The notes beneath the pieces were generated by a model. It had not been told where the DNA came from. It worked only from the letters and a program-made list of their open reading frames with translations, and did not search any database. Positions 1-10,848 of a DNA stretch of 64,000 bases are shown here, piece after piece. How positions within the stretch are numbered: the first letter of the stretch is position 1; every line of letters begins with the position of its first letter. The stretch lies in contig JAJKFJ010021114.1 of NCBI GenBank assembly GCA_027382625.1, positions 102,283-166,282 of the forward strand. The letters run 5' to 3'. The position numbers and the translations under genes are program-made. This stretch comes from Tetmemena sp. SeJ-2015 (lineage: Eukaryota; Ciliophora; Spirotrichea; Sporadotrichida; Oxytrichidae).

Positions 1-3000
1 TCATCAAGCATCATTAAGGAAAGCATGATGAGGGTTCTTCCCTTATCATCTTTACCATTGACATTAACATTTGGTTCCTCAAGAAGACGCTTTACGCAAC
101 CAGTATGACTCTTTAACATAGCAATGTTGATAGGAGTAATCTTCCAAGAGTTTTGGGCATTTACATCTGCACCTGCTTTAATCAGCAACTCAATGCAATC
201 AATCCATCCGTAAGCTGCTGCATAGTGCAACGCTTAATTCATTGAGGAGTCAGTGTGATAAAGTAAATCACGCTAAATTAATAGAGGAGTCAAATGTGAT
301 ACCACTCTGAACCTCTTTGAAGAAGGAGCGAGGCTATTCTGGTATGACCATTTCTGCAAGCCATAATAAGAGCATTCCTCTTAAACTTATCCTTTCCAAG
401 GGTTCTAGCTTTCTTTTCTATCAACAATTCGCACAACTCGTAATGACCGTAAGCAGCTGCATAACTAAGAGGAGGCATCCTTGCAATTCCAACTCCAAAG
501 TTAACTTTAGCCTTGAATTCGAGAAGCACTTTCACAACTTCAGTCTTTCCGAATTTGCAAGCATAAGCCATTGCGTTGTTGCTCTTTTTGTCCTTTAAGT
601 TAAGCAATTGAGGTGAAGTCTGCAAAATAGTTCTTGCGTTGTGAGCTCTTCCAGTCATTCTCTATAATTAAGATATAATTAAATTTAGAGTAGAACTTTA
701 TAGATGAATAATTAAATTCCTTTTGGGTTTGATTGCAGCGATGTGAAGACAGTTCATCTTTTAGTTGTCTACATCAGTAATATTGAAGAAATATTTGGAT
801 TAAATTAATTAAGAAGCCAGCTTAAATAAGAAGCTTAAGAGGTTCTGGACCTTCGCAAGCTGCAGCATAGTGACAAGCTCTTCTTAGATCCATGTCTACT
901 ATTGAATTCTCTGCCCCAGCATCTATCAAGGCCTGCAAGAAGCGAGGATTAGGGTTGATGCAAGCACAAAATAGAGGAGTAATGTCACGATTAGTATTTG
1001 CCTTTTTGCCAATTGAAACTTTCAAGATTTTCTCGAGTTACGCATCATCAGAAAGCACATCCACATGGAGTTGATTGAATCTAAATAAAAATAGCCTCTT
1101 CATGAAATTTAATGCAATCCGAAGTTAGGGAACTTTTGCATGTTCTTTATAAGCTCATAAGCAATCTTTCTGTTTCCAGCTCTAACTGCTTCATACGTCT
1201 ATTTAAAATTACGAAATCCTAACTATATTATGCAGATACGCATAGCTTTGAAGAGTAATTTCGATGTTTGGGTTTAGTTTGTAGATCTGCTTGAAGGTCT
1301 CGTAATCGACTGTCTCAGAGTACATCATTCTTTTAATGAAGTACTCATTCTGTACATAGTACACTGGGTTAGATAAAATTTAAGACCACTTTACATTTAA
1401 AATTTCTGGTTCCTCTGGTCGTTGTCCCTGTATTCAAGGAAAGCATTGTTTCCTTGCCTGTTTCCTCTGCCTTACTGGACTTTTCTAATTCTTGCTCCAT
1501 AAGCCATGTGACTTACAGAACCTGTGTCAACGAAGCTCATCAGATAGGTCGGATCCCTTACTCTTTGGTTGATGAAAATATCTCTCTCATGCTAGTAGTT
1601 GGAATGAGCAGGCACCTTGCACTTCGGGTGCATAAGAATCTCAAGGAAAGAATGCAAGTTCTTGGCAACAATATGCTCCATAGAAGTCCATTAGCATTCT
1701 GGGGACCAATAGGCAACCAAATTAGAGATCTTCTTCGTAGCTTCAACTCCTTTTTTTAGAAGATTTTCGTTCTCATTGAGTACCGCACGAATGATATTTT
1801 TGTTGTTGCATCGAACGCAGCACTCTAGATTCAGCTCGTTGGAAGGATCATCCTTGTACTTATCGTGATCAACTAGTTAGATATCTGGATTCCATCTTCC
1901 CTTCTTGAATTCTTTTGGATGTCTGGGTGCTGGTTTCTTCTTCTCCTTCACTACTTTCTCTTTGCCTGCGGCTACTTTGCGCTTCTTAGCTGGCTTATCT
2001 TCATCATCCCCACCGCTTTCATCTCCATCCTTGACCTTTTTAGCTGGGCGTTATCTTTTCTCTCCGACTTTTGGAAGAATTGCTGACTTGCGTCCTTTGT
2101 TGTTATTAGCTTTAGCCTTGATAGAAGTATCAATCATAACTTCTTCATCTTCATCCAAATCCTCATCCTCTTCTTTAGGTTTGGAGACTTTGCCTTTCTT
2201 TGCAGCTGGGGCTTAAAAGATATAAAAATGGAAAGGCTTTCTTTTCTTCCTCCTCCCCTTCATCCTCTCCGTCCATATCAACGTCTTGGCCCCTAGCTCT
2301 CAGCTTTGAGGGAGTCTTACTGCTCTAAGCACTTTGCTTGGCAGCTTCTTTCTTGGCTGGAGCTGCTTTAGCAGGAGGTTTCTTGACTGGCTACTTCATA
2401 GTAACGGGTTAGGTGGCTGGCATTTTTCCATTTCTTGACAAGATCCTTCTGGCCTTAATGGTTAAAAGCAGATTTGTTAATGTATAAGAATGGTGTTTTC
2501 ATCATCTCTTGTCATCACAGCTTAAGAGGCTTCCTCTTCTTCGTCCTCATCCTCCTCTTCCTCCTCTTCCTCTTCATCCTCATCCTCGTCTTCATCCTCT
2601 TCTTCTTCGTCCTCCTACTCATCCTCTATCGCTTTCACTATAGTCAAATCATTAGATATTAAGATTATCATCGATTAATGCAATTAAATTTGAATATAAA
2701 ATGGTAATCTTTGGCGGAAAAATTAAAAGAAGTATCTTAGAAACTTTCATCTTATCAATGAGAAACACATAAGGTGTATTATTAACTTACCAACTGAAGG
2801 CATTCCCTTGAGTGCTTGAGTGTGCTGCTTCTTTGCAATTGTGATCTTGGGCTTGGCTTTCTTTGCCTGCTCAACAACAGTTGCGGCAACTGGGCAGATG
2901 ATCTAGTACTCCTGCACCGTCTACTTTGTGGCTTGGAGAACGTACGAAAGGGCCTCTGATTCTTGATAGATATCAAGAATCAACTCATCATCACCCTCGT

Positions 3001-3551
3001 TGAAATCATGAACAAGCTACAGTGCAATTGTAAAGATACAAACATATCAGGATAGAAATAAAGAGGATCATCTTTAACTTTTATGATGAAAATGGATGGA
3101 GCTTCTGTAGTGGATTTCCGACCACTCAAACTCTCTATCACTCCAAGCTATGAAAAACTGTATCTTGGCTTTACCCATACTTACCTATCCAATTTTAAAG
3201 GTATTGAGGTCAGAAGGATCAACAAACGCTACGTAGCTGCGTTATGCATGGACTACATTAGCCTTCTTTTTGCTTTAAGATTGAGATCTGTTAACAGACT
3301 TCTAGTTTAAGGAAAACAGATATTAAATGGAAATGAAATGATAAGTTTCTGGTCGGTTTCTGCTGCTTCTGTGCAGCAGCTGATCTAGTCCTGGTCTGAA
3401 CTTCAGGCTCGCTGTCTTCAGACATGGACTCATCTTTCTAAAGTGAAAGGGTTGGCAAATGTACTAAATAATCCAGAAAAATTACCTGTTTTCTTGCAGG
3501 AGTTTTTGCTCTTGCATTAGAGAGACTCTTTTAATTGCGGGTAGTTCTCAT
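1..3551 (-). CDS. Ankyrin-repeat nuclear protein (5' part; continues past left edge)
   Basis: Read with TAA/TAG as Gln, the minus strand encodes a start near 3551 (MRTTRNQKSL), an early GT-AG intron, a Lys/Ala-rich stretch, a long Asp/Glu run (about 2640-2530), then alternating basic and acidic linker (2400-1900). A Cys-containing segment with LECCVRCNN follows, then ankyrin repeats (about 1300-1), for example ALHYAAAYG and LLIKAGADVN. The acidic/basic low-complexity part suggests a nuclear protein. Ciliate PARPs can combine such regions with ankyrin repeats, but no catalytic domain is inside the window, so that is only a guess. At least five IESs interrupt the gene, and each restores the frame when one pointer copy is removed. 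The 3' end is missing. The ankyrin call is secure; exact exon limits are not. Confidence 0.7.
261..301. other. IES, pointer TGTGATA, in ankyrin gene
   Basis: TGTGATA occurs at 254-260 and 295-301. Deleting 41 bp joins EWYH to TDSSMNQALHYAAAYG in one ankyrin repeat. The flanks also share GAGGAGTCA (244-252, 284-292), so the duplicated context is longer than the pointer. Confidence 0.85.
686..718. other. IES, 11-bp pointer ATAATTAAATT, in ankyrin gene
   Basis: ATAATTAAATT is at 675-685 and 708-718. Removing 33 bp keeps the frame, so this insert would not disrupt translation. It is called from the perfect 11-bp repeat and the poor fit of the insert to the ankyrin repeat. Confidence 0.6.
1082..1119. 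other. IES, pointer AATC, in ankyrin gene
   Basis: AATC is at 1078-1081 and 1116-1119. Without removal the minus-strand frame meets TGA. With the 38-bp removal it reads FPNFGFNQLHVDVLSDD. Confidence 0.75.
1196..1244. other. IES, pointer CATA, in ankyrin gene
   Basis: CATA is at 1192-1195 and 1241-1244. Removal of 49 bp joins EITLQS to YEAVRAGNRKIAYEL on the minus strand, a typical ankyrin helix junction. Confidence 0.75.
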
Positions 3552-3661
3552 AACACTATGATCTAGAAGAATCTAAGCTAATAAATATTTTCTAATTTAA
3601 ATTATAATCTCTAATAGATCCCACTTTTTATCTTCAGTTCGCTAACTATAAAATATAGGCT

Positions 3662-6079
3662 TCAGTAAATACTGGTGATGACAATTTATTTATCAGATGA
3701 AGATTTCTTCATGGCCTTAAGAATCATCTTTATAAATTATTTAGGCGAGATTTATATTATATCTTACTCGCCAGGTTGATTAGGATTAGTATTATCACCA
3801 TGATCTTTTGAATAATCGGAGTAATTATCTTCTCACAAAGAATAAAAATATATATCCTCCATTCGGATTGAAAGATCCTTCTTCCCCCTTGTTTAGGAAT
3901 ATTGAGAAAACTACTATCAGATACAAGGCAAGCACGATTAGAGTTATTAATCCCACAAATGCTAGGCGCTTGTGAATGCGTATTCCTTTTAAGCAAAGAA
4001 AGCGAAAGGTGTAACTATTAGTTGTCGTTAATTCTTATCTGTGTACATCTATGTCTGAAACTGAATTTAAACAAATGAAAATTCCTGTTGTTGTTCTAAA
4101 ATCTAAGCTGACTATCATCGCGGATGTTTAAGCTTGGCGCATTATCTTCTTCATCTTCTTCATTATGAGCATCTTCTATAACTCCATTTATTTAAAAGTA
4201 AATAGAATAGTCCATGCTAAGATTTCAGATTTCGTCTGCTCACTCTGCTCCTCTAAGAAGTTTGGCTTCTCAGGCTGCGGACAGATCTCACACTTCGCTT
4301 TGAGTCACTAATTACACTCATGGCTTTGCTATGGTTGATAATTGATGGGGCTTTAGAAGCAACTCTTAAATTTTAGTCATTCCCTCTTCCAAGCATAACT
4401 TGGCCATGACTCATTTGGGCATACATATTTGCGTTGCTATAAATCCTTAATAAGAATAATTACTAAAACTATAAGACAAGGGTGAAGTTTGTTTCCTCAA
4501 TGACTCAGGATGATATGACCCTATCTTGTTCAGAAATTCTTCATTTAAATCTGATGGAAAGCTCCCATACTACTAGGTCAGTCCTGCATGCTCAGCTATA
4601 TATTTTACACTAAGAGGCTTATCACCTATCTGTAATTTAATATAGAGCAAATTGATAGTCATTATACTTTAAGATTTGGCTGGTGTGGTTGAAATTCCAG
4701 CTATTCTCAATCTGGTTTGAAGCTCTTCTATTTCAGCTAATTCCTGTAGTCTCCTAAAATCTGCTTCGCTGTTTATTTTATCAATGTGCTGCTTGAAGAG
4801 TCTCTGCTCATGAACTTCCTAATCTTCTTGCGGTATCATCCCTTGCATAGATTGTGTAGGCTCCCAAAATCTTACTTAGTGGATTTAAGGAGAAACCAAG
4901 GGAGACTGGATGGCTTGGAGTGGAGCATTGTTTGGAATAACTTGCTGGAAAGCTTATGAAGAGAGACCGCTAGTCTACACTGATAGCTGCTAGGCAAGAG
5001 ATGGTGAATGCTTCAAAATGGAGTGCACTTACAAAAATTTAATTGGTTTAGAAACTTACTCATTCGGCTATCTTTACTGGTAAGAAATAATATATATAAG
5101 GGGAAGCGATAGGAAACGATTGAAGTTTAAAAATATCTTAAGTTCTTGCTCAAACACTTTTTATTGATTTTTGTTAGGAGGATAAGGCTCAATTAAATTA
5201 ATTAAAAAATTTAGAAAATTATGGGCTATTACTCGGTGAAAAGCAAAGGAAGCTATTCTTACTAAATACTCTAAGCTTTCAGAAGATTCCAAAGTTACTA
5301 ATTTTATTACTAGAGGGCGACAAAATCTTTAACTCATATAAAAGCAAATAATCTTGGTGAGATGGAATCTATCAAAGAGGCGAGGGTTAGTAATTTTGAT
5401 TTATGTAATTTGAATCCATGTCTTAATATTGATTAGCTAAAGATTATGATGATGCTTAGAATCCATATTTTTTCTCGTTTTTCATTTACTGCAAGGGGTT
5501 TCTATCAGGAGTGGCTGAAATTTAGTTTCCATTACTGACAACTTTAGGGATAGATCTTATAATAAAAACATACTTTCCTCAGATACTTGATTACTTCAGC
5601 CTAAATTCAATAACGATAAGCATTTCTATACCTTAAAATCAGAAAGGAGAATCTGATTATACTATTATTCAATTCTTACTTACTCTCATCTTAAAAATAG
5701 TTTTATTAAAACTCATACTCTCACTGGGTTAGTTTGAAGTTTCATCCTTGAACTTCATCTGAAATTTTTCGTGCTGTCTCTTTCTGTACTCCTCTATTTG
5801 CAAGAGTTGCTTTGAATTAGTTTACTCTGAAGCTGCAATTTCCGCGCTCCCTATTGCTCTGTTTTCCTCTGTAGGATACTAGCTATTAAAACACCCGCTA
5901 TCTTCCGAGGTATCTGTGACGAGTATCTGATCTTAAATTGAGTTCAAGGGAGGGTGGTTGTTGCTCTGACTTATGGGGCTTTGCGATTGAATAGGCGTCA
6001 CTCTCTCAGAGTTGTCAGCAGTTGAGGGTGGGACTTTTGTTTGGTCTGCTGGGTTTAAATCTGCTTGGTTATCTGTCAT
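3662..6079 (-). CDS. Q/N-rich protein with short coiled-coil, unknown function
   Basis: The start at 6079 (MTDNQADLNPADQTKVPP) opens a polar, disordered N-terminus. A Glu/Arg-rich helix follows (EEYRKRQHEKFQMKFKDE), then a Gln-rich middle (about 5000-4700) with another helical stretch (RRLQELAEIEELQTRLRI), then a Ser/Arg segment (about 4320-4240). The C-terminus is acidic/Asn-rich and ends at TGA 3662-3664 (NTNPNQPGEQDIIQI, then SSSDKQIVITSIY). A GT-AG intron lies near 4650-4620, and an unresolved gap lies in 5700-5050. No known domain is recognised. The composition would suit a scaffold, but no function is assigned. Confidence 0.6.
3833..3864. other. IES, 3-bp pointer TTC
   Basis: TTC is at 3830-3832 and 3862-3864. 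Removal of 32 bp changes the frame from one ending in a hydrophobic run to SEDNYSDYSKDHGDNTNPN, which matches the polar character of the protein. The short pointer makes the exact edges uncertain. Confidence 0.6.
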
Positions 6080-6352
6080 TATTATTTATTCTGTGAGTCT
6101 CTTATTATGATGTTTATAAATTTATCATCCCATACAGATAATTTTTGAAGCATTTATATCAATTGCATTTCAAGCTTTTCTTGTTAAAATTTGTAAAAAT
6201 CAATTATAGATTTTAAAGCCACACAATAGTTTCGGATAGTATATACTGTTTATGGGTCTTTGGTAATCCATTATAAGAGAACTAGGTTTGTGTGTGTGGA
6301 TGAATTAATAATTTATTAATTTGTATTACCTACTTTCAAGATTAATTCTCTA

Positions 6353-6995
6353 ATGCTCGCAAACACACCAGCATATCATTCATTTGTAATATATTTCGAA
6401 GCAAAGTTAAACATGCTCAAAAAGGCAGACGCACTTATCAAGTTGCTATCCACTGCTACTAAGCAAACACTTCCTACAGCCTCAGTGGTTCAACTCCACC
6501 AGAGACAGTTAAATAAAGATGAATTGATTAGATATTTGAGTTCGCCTCTTTCTCTGAGGGAAGAATGAGCAGAGGAGTCGGATTCGCAGATGCAACTCCT
6601 CGCTCTAGCTCCTACATCAGGGCAGGGGATTTCAAGGCAAAGAAGGAAATCATCAAGACTATAAAGCTAGAAGAAATATAAGACTTAATCACTCTCGAAG
6701 ATTTGGACTAATCCATCCAGCAGAGACTTATTAATGCAGGTGTCAAGGAACTCATGCCTGTCCAACAAGCTACTTACAAATTGTTCTTGGAGGAAAATGA
6801 GATCATCGTCAAGTAAGAACCAATTTACATTATTGGCCACCATCCATTTTTCCATTTAGACTTTAAATGCTTTCCTTCTCTTTAGTTGAATTTAAATAAT
6901 CATGTTTCCTAATTCCTAAATATAGATCCAGAACTGGAACTGGAAAGACCCTTTCATTCCTTTTGCCTCTCGAAGAACTCATTAGAAGGAAGAAG
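6353..6995 (+). CDS. DEAD-box RNA helicase, N-terminal fragment
   Basis: The segment from 6565 (MSRGVGFADATPRSSSYIRA) reads into a Q-motif region, RLINAGVKELMPVQQATYKL. A GT-AG intron follows (about 6813-6926), then motif I, SRTGTGKTLSFLLPLEELI. In DEAD-box proteins these bind the adenine base and the ATP phosphates. An ORF from 6353 just upstream, ending at TGA 6566-6568 (overlapping the 6565 ATG), has an amphipathic, Lys/Ala-rich start (NMLKKADALIKLLSTATKQ). It could be a presequence joined by an unseen IES. After about 6995 the sequence turns AT-rich, and no motif Ia, DEAD, SAT or helicase C domain appears anywhere in the window. Either the rest lies on other germline loci, or this is a broken copy. 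Confidence 0.65.
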
Positions 6996-7084
6996 ATTTT
7001 AATATCATAAAATTGCATATTAGATTTCTATGTTGAGGAGATTTGGTAAAAGAAATTCTAAATTTTTAATGGAAAAATAATAAT

Positions 7085-10029
7085 CTTAGTTAAGTGTTGA
7101 CATACTCCCCAACTAGGAGATTAAAGTTCAAAAAGGAATCTTCAAGTCAAAGTAATTTAGAACATGATAGATGGGAAGGAATCGAGGAGCTTTCTCCTTT
7201 GAATTTTGAGCATACTAATTCAAACAATATAATTTGGAGCAGACTTAAAAAGGCACAAACTCAATTGAATCTTAATAACAAAGACTTTCCACCTCCCTAG
7301 ATAACTCTGCTTGATCCTACACTTCTGGAGGATGGTTTGCAAATATATTTTGGTTTTATGATCAAGCAACTACCTCACCTGCAGGAACTTAAGCATCAAG
7401 AACGGGAACGGCTGAGTACAAATCTAGACAATAGACATTTAGACTACATCCCCCAATTGGAGCTTATAAATCAGTGATATAACTATTGCAATATTATTTT
7501 ATTCTTATCAGTTAGTTAAAGAAGCATCATCTTTAAACTCCTATGAATATAAATAAGGGAGGAAGTGGAACTTTTAAGCATAATCAACAATACTTGAATC
7601 AAACACCACTCAGCGGTAATAAAATAACCTCTTTCTTAAATTGATAGAGCACCAATTCTGCAAACAGGCTGCCGTTTGAACAATTCCACATAGAGGAAGA
7701 ATTAAAGCCACTCACTGCAAGACTGAAATAGTCCTATCTCAACATAGCGATAGTAGATCAAATAGATGTGCAAGAGAAGTTGAAAAGTTAAATGGGCGAT
7801 GATTATAATCAGAAGAGCTTTCCTCAAAGTGTAACCCATAAGGGCGGCTATATGTCTACAAGAAACAGAGACTCAGAGTATTTACCTGCTTTCCAAATTG
7901 ATTATCTTTAATTTTGATGAAAAACAGGTGGAGATGCAACTCTAGTGCCTTGGTGATGGCTAGCTGCAAAAGTTTCTCTCTAAAAAGTTCTAAAAGCTCG
8001 ACAAGAGATCACTAGTAAATCGACAAAATGGAAATAACCTTGGTGTGGCATCTAAGCAATCTTAAAAGGTACATTAGCGGCCTGACTAGAGAACTTTATT
8101 AAGCTAGTTTCAAATGAGTCAATCGAAGATTCTACAAAAGAGCTCATCATAGTAAAATATGTTCTACTCAACTCGAAATCATTTACTTCTTTTCTTCTCT
8201 TTCATATTTAATTTGATGTCTGATTTAATAGCAAGCAAGAATCAGGAGGCAGAAGCCTAGAGATAGAGCGATGTTTTGAGTGGGGAATTACTCGTTAGAT
8301 AAAATGAAGTCCTAATGAAATAATTTGAGAGAGACCTGGAGGAAAGAGCAAAAGAGGCCAACAAGAAAGTGAATCCAGAGCAATAAAGAATAAACTTGAT
8401 ACTTAATCAGCTGCAAAGAAATAAGACTAATAGCGATCTGCAAGTTAAGAAGTGGATAAACTCTACTCAAGAACCTAAATCTTTAGGCAAGTAACTTTAT
8501 TCTTTCTTTTTACTTGAGGAATACTTTAAGAGTGATAATCAATAGCTAACAGAGAAATAGAGCAGCAAGTTGGGTGATATCTGGAATGTTATGCCCAAAC
8601 CTAAGCATGTAACTACACTGGACATAAAGTAGAAGAAAATAAAAGCACTGAAGACTCCCAAGCATAATTACCTGAATGTTAAAACAGAGAGGCAGCTGAT
8701 AAATGAAGATGAGGAAGTTATGTGGAGCAGCAATGGCCTTGTTGCCTCTTAAACACTTAAGAAAACATCTAGTATGACCAAGCTAGTTTTCAATCCCAAA
8801 ACTGGCAAGCTTGAGGAAAAGTCTTAACAAATCTAGTAAGACAACCAGAAGCAAAGATAAAGGACTCTAAGCTAGAAACAGCCACTAAGGAAGACCACTA
8901 CCAACTTGTGTTTTTTACTTATTATAAATTGCCAGCAATAAAAAGAGAACTTCTCAAAAAGAAAAATGAGTTAATAGCTGACCCACTCCAAAAATTTAAA
9001 GAACCATATATTTTAATAAATAAGCAGTAGACGGGAGAGAAGAGTTGTCAGTGCAACTTTTCAAATCCAAGTTGAAGAAGGGCTTGCTTAAAAAAGATTG
9101 GATACAAGATAAAAGGAAGAAATGACAATGAAAGAGCAGAGATTTTAGAAAGCGAAGGAGGAAAACTATCTTCGCTAAGTTGAAGAGCTTGAAAACCAAA
9201 GAGAGGCAAAAAAATAGAGGCAACAAAACTGATATTAAAAATCCAGACGAGGTTTATGATAGTATTTCCGATTAAGAGAGCAATTAAAGTATTAATCTTG
9301 AAGGGCATGAAAGCAATTTAAGAATAAAAATCTAAGCCATCAAAAAATAACCTCATCTTACAAAGTAAGAAAAGAATGATAACTACTAGAGGCTTATTAC
9401 TGGTTTATTTAACTTTGAGCAATAGTAAATAGCGAAGAAGCCGCCTCTAGTTGTGCATAATGAGCAGCCTAGGAACACTAGGTGCCAACATTTATGAGGA
9501 AAGCCTTGAAGCATAAACTGGAACAAGTGAGTGTAAATATCATGAAAGACACCGTCCAAACTGTTATTAAGAATTTGCAAGAGAAATAAGATCACTTTGA
9601 AAAGATTGTTTAAATTTATGTAATTATCATAAAAATTAAGCTGAATGACTTGTGCTCAATCATATAGAAGTGCGAGGAAAATAATTTTAAGAATGTTAAA
9701 GAAGAGAAGGGCTCGACTGCAAGGACACTTATGAAGACTGAGTTAGTTAAGAAAATAAATGAGAATGTGGAATAGAAAATGATCCAGCTTATAAACAATA
9801 AGATTGAAGAGAGAAACTATATCAAGATGTTCACTTAAAAATTTATATTTTAATTAGCAAAATAAATTACAAGTCGATTGCAGGACACCATTAATTTAAT
9901 TTAAATTTATGAAAGTGTTATGTATTTCTTAATTATTTTTAAATATCAATATTACTATTTTAAATAATTTATATAGAGGACATTAACATTCCTGTAAAAA
10001 AGATTGAGAAGACGAGACTTAATGAGTGA
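7085..10029 (+). CDS. Coiled-coil protein, unknown function
   Basis: The product is polar and rich in Gln, Lys and Glu, with long charged helices predicted around 8270-8450 (EVLMKQFERDLEERAKEANKK) and 9500-9830. The true start was not found: the open frame begins near 7085 without a clear ATG, so an upstream MDS may lie elsewhere. Three inserts with direct-repeat pointers (CTTAT, AGC, GGACA) restore the frame when removed. The protein ends PVKKIEKTRLNE at TGA 10027-10029. No enzymatic motif is seen. A structural, perhaps cytoskeletal, role would suit the composition but is not shown. Confidence 0.55.
7468..7508. other. IES, pointer CTTAT
   Basis: CTTAT is at 7463-7467 and 7504-7508. Deleting 41 bp joins YIPQLELI to SQLKKHHLQTPMNIN in the same frame; without it the frame stops at TGA. 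Confidence 0.75.
9888..9982. other. IES, pointer GGACA
   Basis: GGACA is at 9883-9887 and 9978-9982 around a 90% AT insert. Removal of 95 bp gives SRLQDINIPVKKIEKTRLNE followed by TGA, a natural C-terminus. Confidence 0.75.
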
Positions 10030-10109
10030 GTGAGAGTATATGAAATAATATGAGTTTAATTTAAATAGGGCATTAATTTCTTCTAGTATGAACAATTAAA
10101 GTCTGCTGT

Positions 10110-10695
10110 GTGTGTTGACTCATTTAGTCATCTTTGAGACAGGGTCTAATTTCTAATAAGGAGTGAGACTTCCCTTAGGTGCGTTGAGTTAGCTGTTAGT
10201 TAATTGACTCTAGCATTTCTGGATTCATGGTGATCTGCTTGGGAACTCTATCGCTTTCTCCAATCTTTGGAGTTGAAAATGCCACATAGGGTTTGAGCTA
10301 AAAAGAGAGTTTAGAACATAACAATAATCGACAATGATTTCTTACCTTGAAGCCAGTAAGATCAGGGACGTTGTAGACAGGCACTTTTGAAATATCGAAG
10401 ATGAATCCTCCCTTGCGAGTAGATCTTCCAAAGGGTCTTTCGAGTTTCTCTGGACATCTCTGATTTTAAGTTGACCTTTGTAGCCCTATTTTTTGTACTG
10501 CTCTTTTTAGTAAAGAGGCATGGCGTGGGGGTTCTTGAACTTGCTGCTCTTGGTGAGTTTGTAAGAGTACATTCCAAGTCGCTTTCTGAAGACTGAAAAT
10601 CCAAACACTTGTTGATAGAGCAGCTAGCTCCCTATGTTTTGGGAAAGGAGCACTTGATTGGTGAGGGTGGGTTGAGTGAGGGAGGCAGAGTGCAT
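10110..10695 (-). CDS. Mitochondrial ribosomal protein mL41
   Basis: The diagnostic block is GGFIFDISKVPVYNVPDLTG, followed after a GT-AG intron (about 10345-10298) by LKPYVAFSTPKIGESDRVPK. VPDLTGFKLKPYV is the signature of MRPL41/mL41, a component of the mitochondrial large ribosomal subunit. Upstream comes a basic region (MYSYKLTKSSKFKN, YKKQGYKGQLKIRD). The frame slips between KIRD and EKLERPFGR near 10455, where CAGAGA is repeated 10 bp apart. The cause may be a tiny IES or a base error. The start may be 10695 or the Met near 10575. The C-terminal limit is approximate, because no TGA follows directly in frame. Confidence 0.75.
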
Positions 10696-10848
10696 AAAAG
10701 TTTGGGACTACCTCATAATTATCTTTTGCATCATTTTTATAAATATTTATAATTCACAAGTCTATTACCCTGCTAGTTCATTCTCACTTAGTGCAGATAA
10801 TAAATTGAATTAGATTGATAATAAATTAATAATTATTTAGAAAGAGAA

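Noticed and set aside
2474..2662. Hydrophobic plus-strand frame rich in Leu/Phe
   Set aside because: It is the antisense of the Asp/Glu run in the ankyrin-gene protein.
4051..4338. Plus-strand 95-codon frame with a strong hydrophobic helix (small membrane protein)
   Set aside because: The minus strand here carries the C-terminal part of the 3662-6079 gene; the hydrophobic run is the complement of its acidic GAA/GAT codons.
9048..9308. Minus-strand hydrophobic frames within the coiled-coil gene
   Set aside because: Antisense shadows of Lys/Glu-rich plus-strand coding.
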